Part shown: positions 47,986-61,700 of the stretch, piece by piece
How positions within the stretch are numbered: position 1 is the first letter of the stretch
How the letters are laid out: the number at the start of each line of letters is the position of its first letter
Assembly: GCF_016086655.4 (NCBI RefSeq)
Contig: NC_052134.2
Span: 37,695,971-37,759,970, forward strand
Direction of reading: 5' to 3'
DNA: 64,000 nucleotides
Source: Lepeophtheirus salmonis
Lineage: Eukaryota; Arthropoda; Copepoda; Siphonostomatoida; Caligidae
Notes under the pieces: generated by a model
Told to the model about the DNA's origin: nothing
What the model saw: only the letters and a program-made list of their open reading frames with translations
Databases searched by the model: none
Made by a program: the position numbers and the translations under genes

Positions 47986-50670
47986 CATATTCCCCCCCAA
48001 TTTCTACGTTGGAACGGCCGTTATTGGACAACAGTATATTTAAAATATAATGCCTAGTCCATAAATTCACCTGGAGAAAAATTAATTAGTATAAGTTTAA
48101 TTCACCATTTAGTCTGGATTCGATCAGTCCAGATTTCACTATTAACTATCCTAATCAACCTATTGCTATATTCGAATTCAAATAATAAATAAAAATAGAA
48201 GCAAAAGAGAAGTCATCCATTGAGCATCCTTTGAACATAACCATTTGCGTACGCATGGTTTTCTCTATGAGTCAAATATAATTAAATATAATGTTGTTTA
48301 ATATTTATAGAAATATGATAATTTACTACTGAAATTACTCTTAGAAACATGAATAATTTTATGGTTCAAAGTCATTTACATTTAACAGCGTTAGTAACCA
48401 ATGACAATATACATTTTTCATTTAATTTCAATCAATTTTCTTGTTTATTTAGTTGTAAATAACTTATTACATTTTTTTTTTATTATCGCCAATTATTGTA
48501 AATAAGGAACTTCGCAATTTTTTTAAACCTCTATCAAAAAATATTTTATTTGTTAACAGCTACTAAAATAGGAGATAGGCCTTCTTTATCACTTGAGCAG
48601 AATTATTACACCATGTTTTTATTTATGGAATGTAACTATATATACCTCCCTTGGAGAAAAATGTGATAGAAATGTCGTACAGACACCTTTTCAAAAAATA
48701 ATAATAATAACTGCGGAAACATTGATGAATAAATTTTCAAAGAAATAAGGGAGGTTTTTTGTGTTTGTTTTTTTAAAAGGTCCACGACAACTTTTTTGTC
48801 CAAGTTATTTTTTCTGTTTTTAGGCTTCCTAGTGAAGAAGTCTTCTAAATTCTTTCATGACCAAGAAAACAACCAATCTTTCTTAATTCACATAAGAAAA
48901 AGGTACAAACCCCAGCAGTAATACTTATTAAAATAATGTCCAGTTTATAATTATATTGTCAAAGTACATAAGCCATGTGTTTGAGGCTCCTTGAAAGAAG
49001 TGTAGTACGCGGGAGGGCAATTACCCCCAAGATAAGGAGAAACTGTCAATGTCAATAATTGGTAAATTAATATAGAATATTCGAGCTATTGCTTATATCC
49101 CCCCCAAAAAAAAAAAAAAAAACACATTTCGGCCAAGTATCATGGTACACTCGGGCCTTTCTATAAAGAATGGAATTTTCTAAAAAAAATCAAACAAATT
49201 ATATTTCAAAAAATTAAGGCAAAATTTTGTTACACATCCACTCTCAAAAAATATCCTTTCTGACACTTATGCTCCCTAAAACTATCTTAAAAGTAATAAT
49301 GTCATATTTACTGGCAATAAAATAAACTCATAATTGAAGGAATTTTAATATCATAGTTTATAAAATAAATTATACAAGATTGTAAAATATTTATTTGCTA
49401 ACAATAAACGCAAACTCTGAGTGCGTTCATCATCAGCTTCAATAAACTCATTCCTATGTTTCGAGTTTTATTATCTACAAAATTAAAAGCATTATGAAGC
49501 TTAGATCCGTTCTCACAATATGTTCTTCCTCATAAAACAATTATTTTAGTTTCCAAATTACGTAAATAAATATGTAGGTTATTCCCATTTTCCGGCTCTA
49601 ATAAATACGTCCAACTAGACGACACTGCTCTAAAATTATAAAGATATATGTTAGTTCGCTATAGATATTCCTATGATCTATTTCAAAATAACTAACTATT
49701 TTTAGAAAAACGTATTACAAATTATTTCTGTCCTCTTAAGAATAATTCTATTGGGAATTTATTATAATTATTTTTTTAAGGAAAATAATATAGTTAATAG
49801 ATAATAAGATTGAAAAATATTTGAATTAGATTAATGATTTTTGTAAATCTCTCATTGGAATTAGTGTGACACTCCTATATTTCAATTTAGAGATGCAAAA
49901 ATAGGTTGTATCGTCGTTAAATCTTTATGACAATGGAATCTCTAAAACATCATCAACTCCAAGGAAATTTTTGGTCAATTGGTTATAATCTTTAACTGAA
50001 ATAATGTAAATTCGTCAAACTTTAGTCTACTAAAGTAATAACTGGTAATAATTATTTGCCAGTTAAAAAAAGCATTATCCGATAGGGTTGTAAATCGGAT
50101 TATATCGAAACCTAGACTGATCGAGTAAAGACTAACAAGGGTGTTATACCTTCTTTCCTTGAAATCTTCAAAATTATTCTCTAATTCTATAAATTTTTGA
50201 TGTTATCTTATAAGATGCAGAAACAGAAAAAGTAAAAAAAAAATAATTTAAATGAGCGAAAAACCGAGTGATTTTATTACTCTTCTAAAATAATTAGTGC
50301 CCGCTCGCTCACTAATGCTTTGCATACCTAAAATAAGTTTTAAAAATGACTGCACCACCAAGTTAAGGTTAAGTCAAGTTAACTACTAATTAGTTTAAAA
50401 AGAATATAATTTAATTTATCTAGTTAATTTGTCAAAAATGAATCTTGCTTTTTAGTGAAATAAAATATCGGTAATACTCATCAATTTCAGCCCATTACTG
50501 ATTGATGGAAAACTACATAAAAACTGTCAAGTTAGTTCTCTTGCCGATATGTTCATTCTGTTCAGTAAATGAAGTAAAAATTTAGGCTTTGAATAATTAA
50601 ATTAATGGTTACTATTGAAATTATAAATATATTTTCATAAAACCTTAATTTAATTTTTTTTTCTTTTAAT
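47986..50670. other. Intergenic stretch, nothing recognised
   Basis: AT-rich with an A tract near 49106. No coding, RNA or transposase signal was found on either strand. Confidence 0.45.
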
Positions 50671-50674
50671 GTCC

Positions 50675-50825
50675 CTTTAATTGGTTAGATGAAGTTGCAC
50701 TGATTAAGTATAAGTAAACATTATAGTATTACAATTACTCCATCTAACCTAGGAATCTTTTGGTGAAATTCATACACATAAAGTATATACTTCTTTCTCT
50801 AGGAATCACTGGGGCGCACATCTAA
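50675..50825 (+). repeat. Hairpin-bearing dispersed repeat, copy 2
   Basis: The stem GGTTAGATGAAG (50683-50694) pairs with CTCCATCTAACC (50738-50749) at 11 of 12 positions. The loop keeps TTGCACTGAT-AAGTA and GTAAA-ATTAT. The 3' side keeps CTAGGAATCTTT and TATACTTCTTTCTCTAGGAA, as in 25865-26010. Confidence 0.65.
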
Positions 50826-50924
50826 AACGTATTCCAAAAAAGTATCCATTTTGTAAAATGAAATGTAAATTTAATTATTTCAAGTATTAAACTATTTATG
50901 GATCAATAACAGTAATGGGGACTT

Positions 50925-51125
50925 GTAACCTGACTTAGAATTAAGTCTATATTTTGAAGACTTACAACTCGACTTGATGCCAGATTTAAAGACTGGAGAC
51001 TTGATTTGGACTGGAATGCATCTATATATGTATATTGGTGCCCAATACTCGAAAAGGACTGGATACAAATATTCGAGTACCTGGACATGTGTGCAAAGAC
51101 TTGAGACTCGACTTGTACTGGGAGT
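50925..51125 (+). repeat. Decayed GGACTTGA-word repeat, copy 3
   Basis: Recurring GACTTGA, GACTGGA and ACTCGACTTG words across 200 bp. It is on the opposite strand to similar stretches at 6695 and 17125. Overlapping 60-80 codon frames here are by-products of the word repetition. Confidence 0.35.
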
Positions 51126-51437
51126 ACAACGATTGTGGGAATATTTTCTATTTAATCATATACAACATCATTCCTATATCACGAATATTTAATGTACATC
51201 TTTGTGTACGCTGTCAATTTTTATACACTAATATGAGAAAAAGTTTAACTTCTGGTTGTTTCACTCAAAATATTAAATGAGGATAGAACTATCGATAAGA
51301 TCTACACCAAACTTCCATCTGATATATATGCCCCAGAAGTTAAGGGAGTAACAAATAACTGTAACTCTAAGAACACTTGCGATGCTGCAAGATATTTATG
51401 TTACTTAGACTTACTAATTTTGTTTATTGTAATTTTT

Positions 51438-51706
51438 TGTGAATAGCAGTGAAATATTAAATTTTTTTTTCAAAAAATTTAATATTTGAAATTTTTCTCC
51501 AAAAAATTTAATTTTATGTGAATAGCTATGGATTTTTGAAATTTTTTTACACAAAATTTAATATTTGAAATTACTATCCAGAAAAATTAATATTTGAAAT
51601 TTCCATCCTAAATAAGTTAATATTTGAAATTTTTCTAAAAAAGTTTAATTTTTTGCAAAGAGCTGTGATTTTTTTATTTTGAAAATATATACTGCAGACG
51701 CCCCTA
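51438..51706 (+). repeat. AT-rich modular repeat F, copy 3
   Basis: Five close successive AATATTTGAAAT units with AATAGCTATGGATTTTTGAA and GAGCTGTGATTT, ending ACTGCAGACGCCCCTAT. Confidence 0.55.
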
Positions 51707-52284
51707 TACCGACAGGCTCCGTTTTTTATCAATTTAAAAATAACTTCAATTTTGAGTTCATATGGTTCTGAGTCATTCTTAAGTCAGAATCTTCATGGTA
51801 ACGAGTCCTTGAAAAAATGACTCAAGTACCAGTACAGCTTTGTAAAATATAAAAAATAAATTACAATATTAATAAAATTTGACTAATAGTAGATATTGGG
51901 AAAGGCCTAAGATCCAGATTAATTTGAAGTTGTCAATTAGTAACTTTACCACATATGTATTAATCATAGATTCCTTACTCATTCCATTCCTTGAAAAAAT
52001 TATTCAAAAGATTTGTATATGAATTATATCAATTACCTATGTTTTCGTTACTCTTGACAACATCACCTGTTATGAAATGTCCTTTGAGTTTATTATCAAA
52101 CAACGGTATCATGGTTATAGCTCAACTTTAAATTAGTGATAATTATTATGTGTCAGGTTTGATTTAGATTTATATTGCTATTATTCATACATATATTTAT
52201 TCTTAATTCACTAGATGTCCCTGTATTTAGATCATATCAAGGTTAATAAAAATACAAGGTTATACCATAACCCGTGTACGACTT

Positions 52285-52519
52285 ATGTGTAGATTTTTTT
52301 TTTAAAAAAATTAATATTTGAATTTTTTTTTTTTTAATTTAATTTTGAATTTTTTCTCCAAAAAATTTGTTTTTTTAAGGACATCTGAAGAACTTTGAAA
52401 AAAAATTCAAAACATTCATTAATTGAAATTTTTTTCAAAAATATTTAGTTTTTGGATTTTTTTCAAAAAATATCCAAAAACTAAGCCCTGCTCAAAATAT
52501 AATCCTGCAGAAGCCCCTG
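52285..52519 (+). repeat. AT-rich modular repeat F, copy 4
   Basis: AATATTTGAATTT and TTTCTCCAAAAAATTT units, ending ACTAAGCCCTGCTCAAAATA, TAATCCTGCAGAAGCCCCTG. The tail lies 144 bp before the proposed start codon of the polycystin-like gene. Confidence 0.6.
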
Positions 52520-52663
52520 AGGATGGAAACAAAAGCGTTGTTACGACAACTTAAATACATACATATTGTATGTATAGGTTTGTCCATGGTGATGAATAAA
52601 ATAAATTCTTATTAGACATTATTCAAGCAAAGTTTGTTGGTCAAAAACGTTTATTATGTCAAC

Positions 52664-52714
52664 ATGAAGTTCAACTCTATCATTATTTTTTGTGAATTAA
52701 TATTTTTTGTTAAA
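52664..52714 (+). CDS. Polycystin-like gene, candidate exon 1 (signal peptide)
   Basis: ATG opens MKFNSIIIFCELIFFVK, a hydrophobic signal-like segment ending in phase 0 at AAA before GTGAGT. The next exon also starts in phase 0. Choice of this start is inference: it is the best ATG/donor pair I found upstream, separated by a 3031-base intron. Confidence 0.55.
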
Positions 52715-55700
52715 GTGAGTATTTTTAGAAATTAGTATTATAATTAATGCGTTAATTGTAAATGATTTCTAAATTTATTGTCCTCAGCCAAGATCAATTT
52801 TTTTATAGTTTTGTCTTAAGTGTGTTTTTTGGACTGATATTTCTTCCCAAATCAAAATTTAGACAGTGGGTTGAAATTTTATATTAATAAAAAAGTAATA
52901 ATTATATATTTTTTTATTCTCTGCCCTAAAATATATATTGTTTTTTTTCTAACAAATTATTTTTTCTTCCAAATTATTTTTTTTTTTTTTTTTTTGAAAC
53001 CAAATTTTAATACGAAGACAGTCCAGACGGCAACAGTTTAAATTAGAACAGCCTTAGACCGTTTTGGAATTACAGATTGAATTCAGTTTTTTTTGTGTGT
53101 GTGTTACCCTCTCCCCCCCCACACACAAATTTGTTAATTTTGTATTAAAAATTCTTAAATAAATTAACATTTAGAGATTACTGCATGCTTTTAAAATTAA
53201 GAAAGTTTAAGATAATTTTGATAAGTTCGTTCTTCTTCTTCTTTAATTATCGTCCAAGTCCACAGAGATACAATTTTTTTATTTCATAGCTTTCTTTATA
53301 TAAATATATTATCTAAAAAACATAATTCAATAAGTTTTCTATTACTTTGCTATAGCATTTAGGAAAAAATATATACATATGTACCGTGTATACACGTGCA
53401 AACATTCCTTTCTATTTCTTTCTTTTAACCAAATAACTTCAACATTTGCTCCTAACAAGATTATGCAATATCATTATTGATATTTTAATTTTTTATTTAA
53501 GACTTTTTTTCCAACTTTATTGTCCGAAATTTATACTGATGTACAATTAACATACTCGTATTAGGGATGTGAAAATTGTTCTTATTTTGAAAATTAAAAC
53601 ATATTAGGAGCATTCTTTGGTAAAAATAATGTGATATGCCTACATGTAAAAACTGATAAATGGAAAATTAATGTGTCCCCCTGACAATTTGAATAATGTT
53701 TGAAAGAAGAGCAGCATAACTGCCATGGCGTTTCATTTAGTTAGCTTTGAGTAGCTATGGGATGAAATAATTAAACACAAACCTCACTCTATATTTAGAA
53801 ATGAAATAGGGAAAAGTTATTCCGATGTCGATTTTCAATTTTACTCCGAGTCCAACAAGGACTTACACTTATAACTATGCGATAAATCCTCACTGTTATT
53901 TTCCATCTTTCATGCGATAGTTATCATTTTATACGTTTATGTTCTCTCTTCAAGAATAAAGGGATAATGATCACAGCTTAGGAAAATATTTATTTATGTA
54001 GCAACTACAAAAAACCACTCCTTCTTCCATTATCATATTATTTTTATCTATGGTGATCTCTGTGAGCGGATATGTGGTGTTTAAAAGTGCCTACATTTAC
54101 TGTTCTTTTTTATTTAAATTCACGAGGATTCAACAATTTTCACATCCCTTATACGTATGTAGATTGTTAACTGTAGGACTACATATTACATTTTACAATT
54201 TGAGTAGCTCAATCAAAGTATAATAATTTAATGGTATACTAAGCATGCTTCTGAACGAAATGCAAACAAAAAATATATTTTTTGAACGTTGAAATCTAAA
54301 AATGGGATTTTAGCAAGCCTTTCTTGTAATTATTGTGCCATTTACTCTTAAAATTGAATTCAGTTGCAGGATTAGTGTCTCCAATATTTAAAAAAAAATG
54401 TATTTAAATGGTAATTTGATAACTTCTTTCAAAATTTTCCCTGAAATTAACAATTTCCAAGAATCCTAATCCTATGGTTCAACCCTTTTTGAACATTTTT
54501 TATGTGCAGTGCAATGAAGAAAAACATATTATAATAGATTTGTGTTGACATTTGGCAAAAATCATATTTTCCTAATCCAAAAAATTTGTCAATATCAAAA
54601 AACTATATCTTTGATAGCGAATTGTTTTGTATTTTAACTTAACATTTACTAGAGCAGATAGGACAGGTTGTCAAAAATACTAACAACCTCTGCATCACTA
54701 ATATATATGTTTCAACGAATTGCTCCAAAGATACCTGATTATCCAATATAATTTAATTTAACCGGTACGGAGTTGATATAGAATAATTTAAAATGTTCAA
54801 AAGTAGCTAAATAATTTTAAATTATTTGAATCAGGTTATTACATTTTTTTTTTTAAATATAATTAATTATGAGACTTTGGAATATTCCCACACTTCACAT
54901 CTATGAAAACAGAAAATGTTAATTGATGGAGTTTGGCTAAGACCAAAGGTAAAGTTATCTGCCTGCAAATGCATCTAAATATGTCTATTCTCTATTCTAT
55001 TTTCTAAGTCTTCTCAGATATTTGAATAACTTAGGGACAGTGGCACAAAACTCAAAATATTTGATGATTTTTAGTTATAAAAATCAAGGCGACTCTTTGA
55101 AATATGAATTTGACTCGTTTTTTTTTTGTTTTTTTTTTTAAATCTAAAAATCTCATCATTTGAGTTGAGTTAATAATTGTTCCAGTCGGCACAACACTAA
55201 TACTTATACAAAAGTAATTTCTTATATTTATCAAATAAAGTATTGGCTACTATTAAATGATATTAATGGTGTCCGCAGGTCCCCCAACCCAAAAAAACAT
55301 ATGCATGTATTTTTTTTCTAATGCATTTTATGCGTTACTCTTACCCTTGCAGGCGCCCCTGAATACAATACATTATGCCATTGGATAAAAAAATATATCT
55401 ATTGAAGAAGAAATTAAATGGCACATGATTTAAAAAGAACCTGTCCAAAAAAAATAATTAAAATTTTGATGTATCCGACCTATAAGATTGCGTAGTTATA
55501 ACTGGTACCACTCCAAATAACGTATTTATAATTATAGAACTTATTTTTATTTGATTTTTAGCGTTGTTATTTATTTTATATGTAGTAAACGTGATCGCTT
55601 CTTGATTTGAGTCCTTTATTAGGCAGAAGGGTGCAACCATCTTCAAGGTTTTGTGATTTATTACTTTCAAAACTTCCGAATCAGTTTATTCCTAATTGAG

Positions 55701-58700
55701 AAACATGATGAAGAGTTAAACTTTTAAAATTATTTTCTTTTTCAGAAAAACTTAGCAATATCAGATCAATTGTGTGTGCAGGAACTGATTGAAGATGGTT
55801 TTGCTACTTTAGACCACTTAGAAATCAGTCAAAACATTTCAAACCCAGAAGCTTGTTTGGATTTATGCAATGTTAATTATTTTAAAGGGTGTGCTATAAC
55901 TCAAGGGAGTATTTGCGTGTGTCATAATGTTGAAGGTAACAAGTTTATATTTATATGTTGTATAAAAAATGCAATGTCTGTGCAAGTTGAACTTATATAA
56001 GTATATTCACCAAGTTGTAATTTCTTCGTCTAAAAATATCTTATTTAATTACAAAATGTCATTCTAATTACCAACTTTTAATTTATACTATCATTTCATT
56101 CTTATTTATTAAATTTTCATGACTATTATGTTTTTATGTATAACTGTGGGCATTTGAACTTTATAATGTGCCACATAATACTAATATTTTAGTCATTTGA
56201 ATAAAAATAGTCAAAAAATTAAAGCATTAATTCATCGCTCATCCATGGTATATTCAATTATTGCATGATTCTCATTTCAAGTACTCTAAATCCTCCATTT
56301 AGAATTATTCATCTTATTTTTGGGTTGCAACCTGTACAATTTTCTTATACAAGTTACAGCTCGTACAAAATTACAACTTGAACACAACATTTATAAACAC
56401 AATTGTTTTACATAGGTAGTATAAAATGTCATTTTATTAATTTATAGAAACTGTGTTTATGGAAGTTAATATAACTCTTTGTAATTTAAATTGTACGGAG
56501 AGTCAATTGATTTGTGGAAGTAATGATGGATTATACGCCTATTATACATCAAATAATACTCTGATTTCTACATATGAGAACATACATATAGAAGCAGAAT
56601 TAATCGTAGGATAAGTTCATTTTGAATTTTCATTTTTTAAACTATGACTTCGATTTTTGCTTTTTAGCCTAATGACAATTCATTTGATCTGAACATAACA
56701 ATAGAAAATGCAGATATACTTCCACCTGGATACTTCTTGACCCTTCAATCCGGAATCGATGGACATAGATTCAAAATAATGAGTAATAATATTTCAATTG
56801 AAGATTGGAGTGTCTATCGTTTTTCCTTTGGAGTTGATAAATTTTTATCTGGTAGGTATTTTGAACATTATTGTTTTAGAATTATTTCGTATAATTTAAT
56901 ATGAACTTTTTTTAAGTTGCTGTTCATGATTCAGATGACTTAGTTCAATACCATTCGGAAGTTGAAATATTATATTCCGGAGAGTAAGTGTTTCACCCTA
57001 GTTTTAAATATCATGTTAATACATGTTTTCTACTTGAAATTTCAGAGTCATTACTACTGAGTTAGTTTGTCCGATCCTTATAGAAATTACTGGAACAGAA
57101 ATGTTTTGTCGGTTATTATATATTAATGATATATATTCTAATTATGAATTGGAAATCGAGGGCACTAATGATGATGGCTCTGAAACAACAACGCAGTCAT
57201 TTTATTTGTCAAGTAATTAATGACATATTATATAATTGATAATGTTATCTTTATAAAATTGTTTAAATATACTCCTTAGATCCTTCATGCTCCAACCTCG
57301 GGAAAACACCTCCACTTAACTTACTTTTCAGTGCATCAACAAACTATTACTTCATCAGCGCTACCAATCCAATTATATTAAGACATTTAGGCCCAACTAC
57401 AAGTAGGAAAAGATTTATTAGTATTATTGGCCTTTTTGGACCGAATTCTCCAAATAAATTGAATTTAAACGTAAACTGCATATAGGTGTTTAAGAGGAAT
57501 ATCCAATTTATTGATTTATATTTTAGGTGTACAATACAGAATGTGTATTGTTGAGTCAAAGTGGAAAATGTCTCAGTGATGGACTATATAAACCTCCTAC
57601 TATTCAAACTTTAGAATATTCAGTCAATATATCAACTTGTGATACTAATATATATAATATAATTACTCATCAATGTCGTGAAACATGTAATAGCCTTTCA
57701 TGTAGTAGTTTAGAGGGACTTGATTATCCAGAGGAATTTCATTTGAAAGACACATATGAACTTGTATTAAATGACAACGATACAATCAAACCTACAGCTC
57801 AAACATTAATGTATATTTCTGAAATAGAAATCATTCTAGAGGAAGGTGACTATTTAGGGATTGAAGGAATCATTCAGATTGCTTTTTTGGAAACCCAGGA
57901 GCCTGTAAGCTACTCATTACAAAATAATAAAGATTTGGAGAAAGAGTTGTTGTTACAAGCTTCAGTATGCGACTTGCATTTTATTGATATTCCAATTAAC
58001 TGTGAAGATACAACATGGTTCGATATTACTGTGAAGGTATTCAACTATAAAACAAATGAGTACATCATTATAATTACCCCTTTGCCCATAAGTTAACATT
58101 TTAAACATTTCATTAAGTAAATATATAGACAGCTATATTTACAGATTTATTAGTTTGATCAGACATTGATTATAGAGATTTTCACGTTGTATCACCCATA
58201 GTATTTAAAATATTTGATTTATTATTTTTTATATAGAGTTTAAATACATCATCTGTACTCGAAAATGCAAGAATTTTTTGCCAAGATGCAATTAAAGATG
58301 TCAATATAACCATAGTTGGAGATTCTACTATACAAGAAGAAGACTGGGTTGAAAATAATGATTACCATTTTAGAATTGATGAGGAAATAGAAATAACGAT
58401 AGACCGTTTGAACGGAACTAATATTAATTATACTGTTATTTGGGATGACGGTTCTTCGAATGACACGGATACAGGAGATGACGGTAAGTTCTTATATAAT
58501 AATATTTAAATACGATCAAAATTTTTGGTATTACATCGACTTTAATATAGATTACCCTAAGCAAAAAAAAATTTATATCCGAGATTCAATGTTTGGTTTA
58601 TATTTGCTTTTATGGCGGATGACACAAAAAGGAAGATTATGTTTTTCAAAAAAATATTTTGGTGTCTACAGATTGATTTTGTATATACCAATTAAATATT

Positions 58701-61700
58701 CAGATTCATTTTTCAAAAAAATATTTTGGTGTCTACAGATTGATTTTGTATATACCAATTAAATATTCAGTTATAATATAAAAGTTATTCCACTTATAAA
58801 AAATCCTTTATCTTGATCTCAATTTGAAAAAATCCCTTACAAGTATGTGAAATTACGGAAGGAGTAGCCTTTCACTTTGGGCCCATTCAATTCTTGGAGG
58901 AATTTATTATTATCTGGTTTAATAAAGAAAAAAAAAACCTACTTCTTCAAAAATACTATATTTTTAAAGTTATTTAAGATTAACTTTTAGATTAAAAACT
59001 GTTAAAGTTTAGTAAGATACGAAACACAATAGTCTAAGATGAAAACATATTTTGATAATGAAAAAAATAAGGGAATATAGATTATTTAATGGAAATAATT
59101 TCCTAAACGAAACAAATACAATGAATAATTACAAGACATAAATTAAAAAACATATCATATATATCTGAAATCCTCTTATCCTCGGACTATTTAAACATTT
59201 TTAGTCTACAAAACCTCGTCCTTTAAAGTATTAGGTTATTATTATTTTTTTCAAACATTGGTGGATCTTTAAAAACTGTTTTAACAATTTTTTATAAAAA
59301 TTACCTTTTTGGTGTTGAAAAACGAGTCAAATATATGTAATTCATACAAAAATGAATCTGTAGACCACAAAAAAATAAAATAATCAATCTACAGCTCAAA
59401 AAAGCAAAATATAAAGTAATTTTAATTGCCTATTTTCCTGTTTTGTAAATTAAATCAAATATAAATTAACCCCATTAAATCATGGAAACAAAAAACAATT
59501 TGTTCCCAAATTTTATAACGATTTCAGGTAGTTTTTTTTTTGTTTTTTACTCGTATTTATTCTAATTTGAGGTAAAAACTTTAGATGATGATGAAAAAAT
59601 AAAAACTTTAGTTTATCGTTATGCAATAAAATTTGAGCTTCCTGCCTAATAAAAATTACCTTTTAGCTTCTTTTATCATAAACAAGAAGAAAACTTGATA
59701 TTTTAATTACAAATTTTGCTTCTGAAGTCTATTAACAGATTTATTTTTTTAATGATTAAGGCTCATTTTTTTTAACACAAAGATAATTAGTTACTTAATG
59801 ACAAAAATAATTCTTTTAGTTATTGTGCATCTAGTTTTGAACTTCAGAAAATGGATAAAAATAAAATTGACCTTTATTTTTAGGATTATAAATTCATTAG
59901 CACTTTAGGCGAGAATGATTAATATTTAATTTTGTACTTTAAAAAAAACCACACGAACTTTGAATTTTAAATGCACCTTAAAAAAGACCTGGTCTTTAAA
60001 TATATAGTTATAAAAAAATCCTATATTATAGAGAATGTCGAGAGTAGGCAGATCCAAAATTATAATGTGAGAATATAAGTGTTAGAGGATTCACCCTTGG
60101 ACCATTGGTAATCACGGTCCAACGGCTGACCTCTATCGGTAAACTGGCGACTCCACAGGATTATATTGGTATGGGGCAGGCAAAGTATTCAAAAAATTTG
60201 ATTTCTAGTATTAGAAACCGATAATTCTTCATTGATTGGGGGGAGGGAGGGGGCTTCAACCCACCCAGTCTTCTAGCCAGTGGAGTTTCTCCTGTCAAAT
60301 GCCTTGACCTTCCCACAACGTTCATTTTGTAAAAGCCATCTTTGGTAAAGATTATTTATAATATTAATTTTGTGGTGGGTAAATTTTTGAAAAAAAAAAA
60401 AAATTTTTTTTTTTTGAATAATATAGCTTGTATAAATATGCCAACATGACATCTCCCCCCAAAAAAAAACAACCTTTTTTATCATTAATATTGAGTTTCA
60501 AAATACTCAATGCATATCATTCATATCTCTTATTTCATATATTATGTGCATTAGAAGAGACAGAGAATGTTAAAAAATCAATTTTGTACTCCCTATGATT
60601 ATATTTTTGAAGGGTTAATCAACAAATGTACTATTCATAATAGAGAATAAAATGCTGGGGGTTTGATAGTTCAAGGAATAAATGACATGGGGAGTGGAAT
60701 ACTAGGGGACAAAAGGACGAGAGGTAGTTTTCCAAGGGTTAGGAGCCCTAGAACCATAAATATAGTTATAATCTATCACTTAACAGTACATGAGAAACTA
60801 AAAAATATATATTATCAGCAAGGTGGTGTGTGTGATAGTCTGTAGCTTGTTGTTAAAAATAATTGTTTATAAAAAAAATGGCACATCCTGAAAATAATTT
60901 TTACAGGACCCTTTACGTGAGTAACATTTCTCTATATTAAATAATATTATCATTCATGGAGGTGTGTTATTTGGCCACTCTCTTTAGCTTTGTTTACAAA
61001 GGCCCTAGGTACTTTTGACTTAAACTATTTCGCTCAGGACATTTTGTCTTAAGCCGTTTCGCCTTAGGGTATTTTAACTCAAGGATATTTTGTCTTAATA
61101 CATTAGTAAATGAAATTTATACTTCGTTAGTGTTTATTTTTTGTTAAAATTGAGGTCCCCTTTGAATTTTTTAATCAAAATATTTAATATGTAATACTAT
61201 TAAACACATTAAATGGGGGTTTTCTATCGGAAGAATGATATAATTATGTCCCGAAAATTCAATTCATACACTAACAAAATCTTACTATATAATGAATTCG
61301 AACTATAAACAAAATAGCTTCGAATAAAAGAAGTGCTTATTACTTCTCCGATATTAATTATCATCAGACATGATGGATTATTCGTATCGGAAACGAATCA
61401 TGGATTGACGAAAGATCATTATTCCAAACAGGAAACAAACATTTAATGCGTTTAAGAGTAATAAAAAAAACAATACATATTTTAATTTAAAATTCAAAAG
61501 GAAGTTAACCCTGGATGCACGTATATGCACACGCCTGCAATATTTCATTAATACGACTACATGGCTTCCCGCTTATCGCAGTTTTTGCGAACAAGAAAAA
61601 TCTGTCCTATATGAAATCCACGTTGTACAGGACTTTGTATAATACAAAAACTCGTAAAATATGACAAATTATTTCTTAAAAGTCCACTTTTTACTATTTC

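Noticed and set aside
58445..58762. 105-codon frame across the exon 9 donor
   Set aside because: It uses a different frame from the PKD exon, reads through a good GTAAGT donor and ends in a tandem duplication of intron sequence.
60050..60180. Less AT-rich patch reminiscent of a structured RNA (CACGGTCCAACGGCTGACC)
   Set aside because: No tRNA A/B boxes, no stable cloverleaf and no second copy in the window.
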